NCBI GenBank assembly: GCA_030614035.1
Contig: JAUWKW010000046.1
Coordinates: 1-8,850 of the forward strand
From: Chromatiales bacterium
GTDB lineage: Bacteria > Pseudomonadota > Gammaproteobacteria > Steroidobacterales > GCA-2729495
DNA: 8,850 nt
Direction: 5' to 3'
Of the stretch, positions 6,921 to 8,850 are shown piece by piece. Made by a program: the position numbers and the translations under genes. Numbering within the stretch: position 1 is the first letter of the stretch; each line of letters begins with the position of its first letter. Under the pieces are notes generated by a model. That model had not been told where the DNA came from. It did no database searches and was given only the letters and a program-made list of their open reading frames with translations.

Positions 6921-8230
6921 CTAAACCGCTTGCTCTGGTGGTGGACGACGAACCGGACATTTGCGAGCTGCTCGCCATCACGCTGGAGCGTATGGATATC
7001 GACACCGATACCTGTGGTGATGTGGCAACGGCCAAGCAACGGCTCGGCAGCCGTGATTACCAGCTGTGCCTGACGGACATGCGGCTGCCGGATTCGGACG
7101 GCCTGGAGCTGGTGGAGTGGATGCAAACCAGCGGTCTGCGGACACCGGTCGCCGTCATCACGGCCCACGGCAATGTCGAATCGGCCGTCCGGGCATTGAA
7201 ATTGGGCGCGTTCGATTTCATTTCCAAGCCGGTGGATCTCACCGACCTGCGAAATCTGGTCGCCAACGCCATGCGCCTGGACATGGCAGGGGGTGGCAAA
7301 GCGCGGCTGCTCGGTGATTCCAAAGCCATATCTGATGTACGCAACGTCATTGCGAAGGTCGCACGCAGCCAGGCTCCGGTGCACATCAGCGGCGAATCGG
7401 GCACCGGCAAGGAATTGGTGGCGCGCATGATTCACGAGCAGGGCGCCCGCAGTACCGGACCGTTCGTGCCGGTGAATTGCGGCGCGATACCGTCAGAGTT
7501 AATGGAAAGCGAATTTTTCGGGCATCGCAAGGGATCCTTTACGGGTGCCGTCAGCGACAAACAAGGCTTATTTCAGAGCGCCGAAGGCGGCACGCTGTTC
7601 CTAGACGAAATCGCCGACCTGCCGCTAACGATGCAGGTCAAACTGTTGCGGGTGATCCAGGAAAAAGAGATGCGGCCAATCGGCCAAACGGATGAAATCC
7701 AGGTCGACGTGCGCATCCTCAGCGCGACCCACAAAGATCTGGGCGAGCTGGTCGCGCAGGGAGAGTTTCGCGAAGACCTGTTCTACCGGGTCAACGTCAT
7801 CGAACTCAATGTACCGCCGCTGCGTGACCGGGGTGACGACGTCTTCATCTTGAGTAAATACACACTGGAACGGCTGGCAACGGAGATGCAGATGGCGGAG
7901 CCAAGCCTCGATGCGCAAGCACGGGACATACTGGGCGCATACGAATTTCCGGGAAATGTCCGGGAGCTGGAAAACGTGCTGGAGCGCGCGGTCACGCTGT
8001 GCGACGGAAGCACGATTACCGCTGGCGACATCCAGGTCAAGGCTGGCGGATCCACAGCGACGGCGGCGGAGCCCGATGCTGCGCTGGGCGACAAACTGGA
8101 AAATATTGAGCGGGATGAAATCACCCAGGCACTCGAGCAGAACCGCTACAACAAAACGGCAACGGCCAAACGACTGGGTTTAAGCCTGCGCGCACTGCGC
8201 TACCGGATCAAAGAACTGGGCATCGAGTAA
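6917..8230 (+). CDS. pilR: Type IV pilus response regulator PilR (NtrC-family sigma-54 activator)
   Basis: Cytoplasmic activator that, once phosphorylated by PilS, remodels sigma-54 RNA polymerase to transcribe pilA. The 437-aa protein has three domains. The receiver (about 1-120) has acidic pocket Asp10/Asp11, phospho-acceptor Asp54 in LTDMRLPDSDG, and Lys104. The AAA+ domain (about 130-365) has Walker A GESGTGKE at 159-166, GSFTGA at 206-211 and Walker B FLDE with Asp230/Glu231. A Fis-type helix-turn-helix closes the protein (TATAKRLGLSLRALRYRIKE). The sigma-54 contact loop reads GSFTGA instead of the usual GAFTGA; P. aeruginosa PilR, as I recall it, has the same Ser, so this is a subfamily trait and not a defect. 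The ATGA overlap with pilS and the sigma-54 promoter downstream before pilA fit the role. Confidence 0.97.
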   Translation: MTKPLALVVDDEPDICELLAITLERMDIDTDTCGDVATAKQRLGSRDYQLCLTDMRLPDSDGLELVEWMQTSGLRTPVAVITAHGNVESAVRALKLGAFDFISKPVDLTDLRNLVANAMRLDMAGGGKARLLGDSKAISDVRNVIAKVARSQAPVHISGESGTGKELVARMIHEQGARSTGPFVPVNCGAIPSELMESEFFGHRKGSFTGAVSDKQGLFQSAEGGTLFLDEIADLPLTMQVKLLRVIQEKEMRPIGQTDEIQVDVRILSATHKDLGELVAQGEFREDLFYRVNVIELNVPPLRDRGDDVFILSKYTLERLATEMQMAEPSLDAQARDILGAYEFPGNVRELENVLERAVTLCDGSTITAGDIQVKAGGSTATAAEPDAALGDKLENIERDEITQALEQNRYNKTATAKRLGLSLRALRYRIKELGIE

Positions 8231-8244
8231 GGGATTACACATAA

Positions 8245-8262
8245 GGTCTGTTTCGGTCTGTT
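8245..8262 (+). repeat. Direct repeat GGTCTGTT, two copies with 10-bp period
   Basis: GGTCTGTT occurs at 8245-8252 and again at 8255-8262, one helical turn apart, just after the pilR stop and at the far end of the pilA control region. It may belong to the same binding array as the TGTC inverted repeats downstream, since GTCTG resembles that core, or it may be chance. Confidence 0.35.
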
Positions 8263-8266
8263 GAAG

Positions 8267-8281
8267 CGACAATTTTTGTCG
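8267..8281. promoter_or_regulatory. Inverted repeat CGACAA-TTT-TTGTCG, candidate PilR site 1
   Basis: The 6-bp arms at 8267-8272 and 8276-8281 are exact reverse complements with a 3-bp spacer. Each carries a TGTC/GACA core, the element reported for P. aeruginosa PilR upstream of pilA. Its centre (8274) is about 166 bp before the predicted pilA start. A weak terminator for pilR is the alternative, but the stem is AT-rich and only GGTTTG follows. Confidence 0.4.
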
Positions 8282-8295
8282 GTTTGTGACCATTA

Positions 8296-8314
8296 AGTGT
8301 CCTGGCAAGACACT
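8296..8314. promoter_or_regulatory. Inverted repeat AGTGTC-N7-GACACT, candidate PilR site 2
   Basis: The 6-bp arms at 8296-8301 and 8309-8314 are exact reverse complements around a 7-bp spacer. Both arms contain GTGTC, matching the (C/G)TGTC core known for P. aeruginosa PilR. The centre (8305) is 31 bp, about three helical turns, from the centre of the preceding repeat and about 135 bp before the predicted pilA start, a usual distance for sigma-54 enhancers. Binding by PilR is inferred from motif and place. Confidence 0.5.
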
Positions 8315-8335
8315 CAATTTGGCCGCTATGTTAAT

Positions 8336-8351
8336 CCAGAGGCTAGTCTGG
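8336..8351. repeat. Short inverted repeat CCAGA-N6-TCTGG
   Basis: Arms at 8336-8340 and 8347-8351 are exact reverse complements. It lies between the candidate PilR sites and the sigma-54 promoter. Arms of 5 bp are expected by chance now and then, and no role is evident. Confidence 0.2.
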
Positions 8352-8381
8352 CGCGCCCCGGAAACATCGTAACCCTTTATT

Positions 8382-8394
8382 GATCAGTCGCTTA
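8382..8394 (+). promoter_or_regulatory. Candidate IHF binding site before pilA
   Basis: GATCAGTCGCTTA matches the IHF core WATCARNNNNTTR at every fixed position except the first. It lies at about -58 to -46 from the predicted pilA start, between the candidate PilR repeats and the sigma-54 promoter, with a short T/A-rich run just upstream. That is the typical place for an IHF bend that brings a bound activator to the polymerase. The motif is degenerate, so the position is the stronger argument. Confidence 0.35.
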
Positions 8395-8413
8395 GAGGAA
8401 TCCTGGGCGTTTC

Positions 8414-8430
8414 TGGCACAGCTCTTGCAT
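8414..8430 (+). promoter_or_regulatory. Sigma-54 (-24/-12) promoter of pilA
   Basis: TGGCAC (8414-8419), a 5-bp spacer and TTGCAT (8425-8430) form a full consensus sigma-54 promoter, with the invariant GG at 8415-8416 and GC at 8427-8428. Transcription should start near 8440, giving a leader of about 63 nt before the pilA ATG. A sigma-54 promoter of this kind drives pilA under PilR in Pseudomonas, and here the pilR gene lies directly upstream. Confidence 0.92.
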
Positions 8431-8502
8431 CTATCAGGGCAGCTGGCTTTTGTAGCCGTTCGTTCTTCTTGCTTCGATAAATATATCTTTGGAGAAATTC
8501 TG

Positions 8503-8850
8503 ATGAAGAAACTGCAACAGGGCTTCACGCTCATCGAACTGATGATCGTTGTTGCCATCATCGGTATCTTGGCCGCCATCGCTATTCCGGCGTACCAGGA
8601 CTACACCATTCGCGCCCAGGTTTCTGAAGGTTTGAACCTCGCCGCTGCCGCTAAGGCTGCCGTCTCGGAAAGCTTTATGAACACCGGTGTGGCACCGGCC
8701 ACCCGTGTCATCTCGGGGATGTCAGCAAACGCTGCCGACACCCAGGGCAAGTACGTCACTGGAGTTCTGATCACCCTCGGTACGATCTCGGTCAGCTACG
8801 GCAACGAGGCGAACGCCCAGATCTTGGGAGACATCCTGACGCTGACACCG
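8503..8850 (+). CDS. pilA: Type IVa major pilin PilA (3' end beyond window)
   Basis: Precursor of the type IV pilus subunit, inserted in the inner membrane, processed by the prepilin peptidase PilD and assembled into fibres for twitching, adhesion and DNA uptake. The first 116 residues are present. A short leader MKKLQQG is followed by the class III signal [20 protein letters not shown], with cleavage expected between Gly7 and Phe8 and with Glu12 as mature Glu5. Then come [16 protein letters not shown] and an Ala-rich alpha-helix ([11 protein letters not shown]), and the beginning of the globular head with beta-strand-like [20 protein letters not shown] lies 8 nt before the ATG, settling the start. 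No cysteine occurs in the visible part; the C-terminal disulfide loop, if present, lies outside. The sigma-54 promoter and pilSR upstream support major pilin over minor pilin. Confidence 0.95.
   Translation, partial: MKKLQQGFTLIELMIVVAIIGILAAIAIPAYQDYTIRAQVSEGLNLAAAAKAAVSESFMNTGVAPATRVISGMSANAADTQGKYVTGVLITLGTISVSYGNEANAQILGDILTLTP

Noticed and set aside
6842..7435. Minus-strand open frame (197 codons) across the pilS/pilR junction
   Set aside because: Shadow of pilS and pilR, both of which carry all expected motifs in the plus frames.
7532..7549. GSFTGA in place of GAFTGA in PilR as a sign of lost sigma-54 activation
   Set aside because: The Ser form is, as I recall, also present in functional P. 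aeruginosa PilR, and all other AAA+ motifs are intact, so it is a family trait.
8267..8290. Intrinsic terminator for pilR formed by CGACAA-TTT-TTGTCG
   Set aside because: The stem is short and AT-rich and is followed by GGTTTG and not a T-tract; a protein-binding palindrome fits better with the TGTC cores.
8343..8579. Minus-strand open frame (78 codons) across the pilA promoter and pilA start
   Set aside because: It spans a consensus sigma-54 promoter, the pilA ribosome site and the conserved pilin signal, and its product resembles nothing I know.
1..8850. Search for an undescribed defence, mobile or RNA-based system
   Set aside because: Almost all of the window is accounted for by conserved housekeeping and type IV pilus genes. 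I saw no transposase, tRNA, terminal repeats, CRISPR-like array or unexplained gene-sized gap; the largest spacer (8231-8502) is explained as the pilA control region.

Overview
The window is ordinary core chromosome of a moderately GC-rich gammaproteobacterium. The evidence is a BamD-type outer-membrane lipoprotein divergent from rluD (as in E. coli), a two-domain glutamine-dependent NAD synthetase, and a PilS/PilR/PilA type IVa pilus locus very close to that of Pseudomonas. From memory, sucCD beside pilSR recalls Xanthomonadales and related deep-branching gammaproteobacteria; that placement is inference. I see no mobile elements, CRISPR arrays, rRNA or tRNA genes, or signs of horizontal transfer.

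Layout from left to right. The 5' end of rluD (minus strand) runs off the left edge. An 80-bp divergent spacer separates it from bamD (plus). bamD converges on nadE (minus) across 51 bp containing an imperfect hairpin. nadE is the last gene of a leftward group sucC-sucD-nadE with gaps of 37 and about 68 bp, so all three may be cotranscribed. A divergent spacer of about 154 bp then leads to pilS and pilR (plus), which overlap by 4 bp (ATGA). A 272-bp regulatory region follows, and then pilA (plus), which runs off the right edge.

How the genes work together. sucCD make succinyl-CoA synthetase of the TCA cycle, and nadE makes the last step of NAD. RluD and BamD are housekeeping functions (rRNA modification and outer-membrane protein insertion). 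PilS (membrane histidine kinase) and PilR (sigma-54 activator) should control pilA, the major pilin. The control region before pilA is unusually readable: a consensus sigma-54 -24/-12 promoter, a candidate IHF site just upstream, and helically phased TGTC/GACA inverted repeats further upstream that are good candidates for PilR binding.

I did not find an undescribed system. The observations most worth checking are the phased repeat array before pilA, a perfect 7-bp inverted repeat directly against the proposed pilS start codon, and the unusually long N-terminal region before the BamD lipobox.
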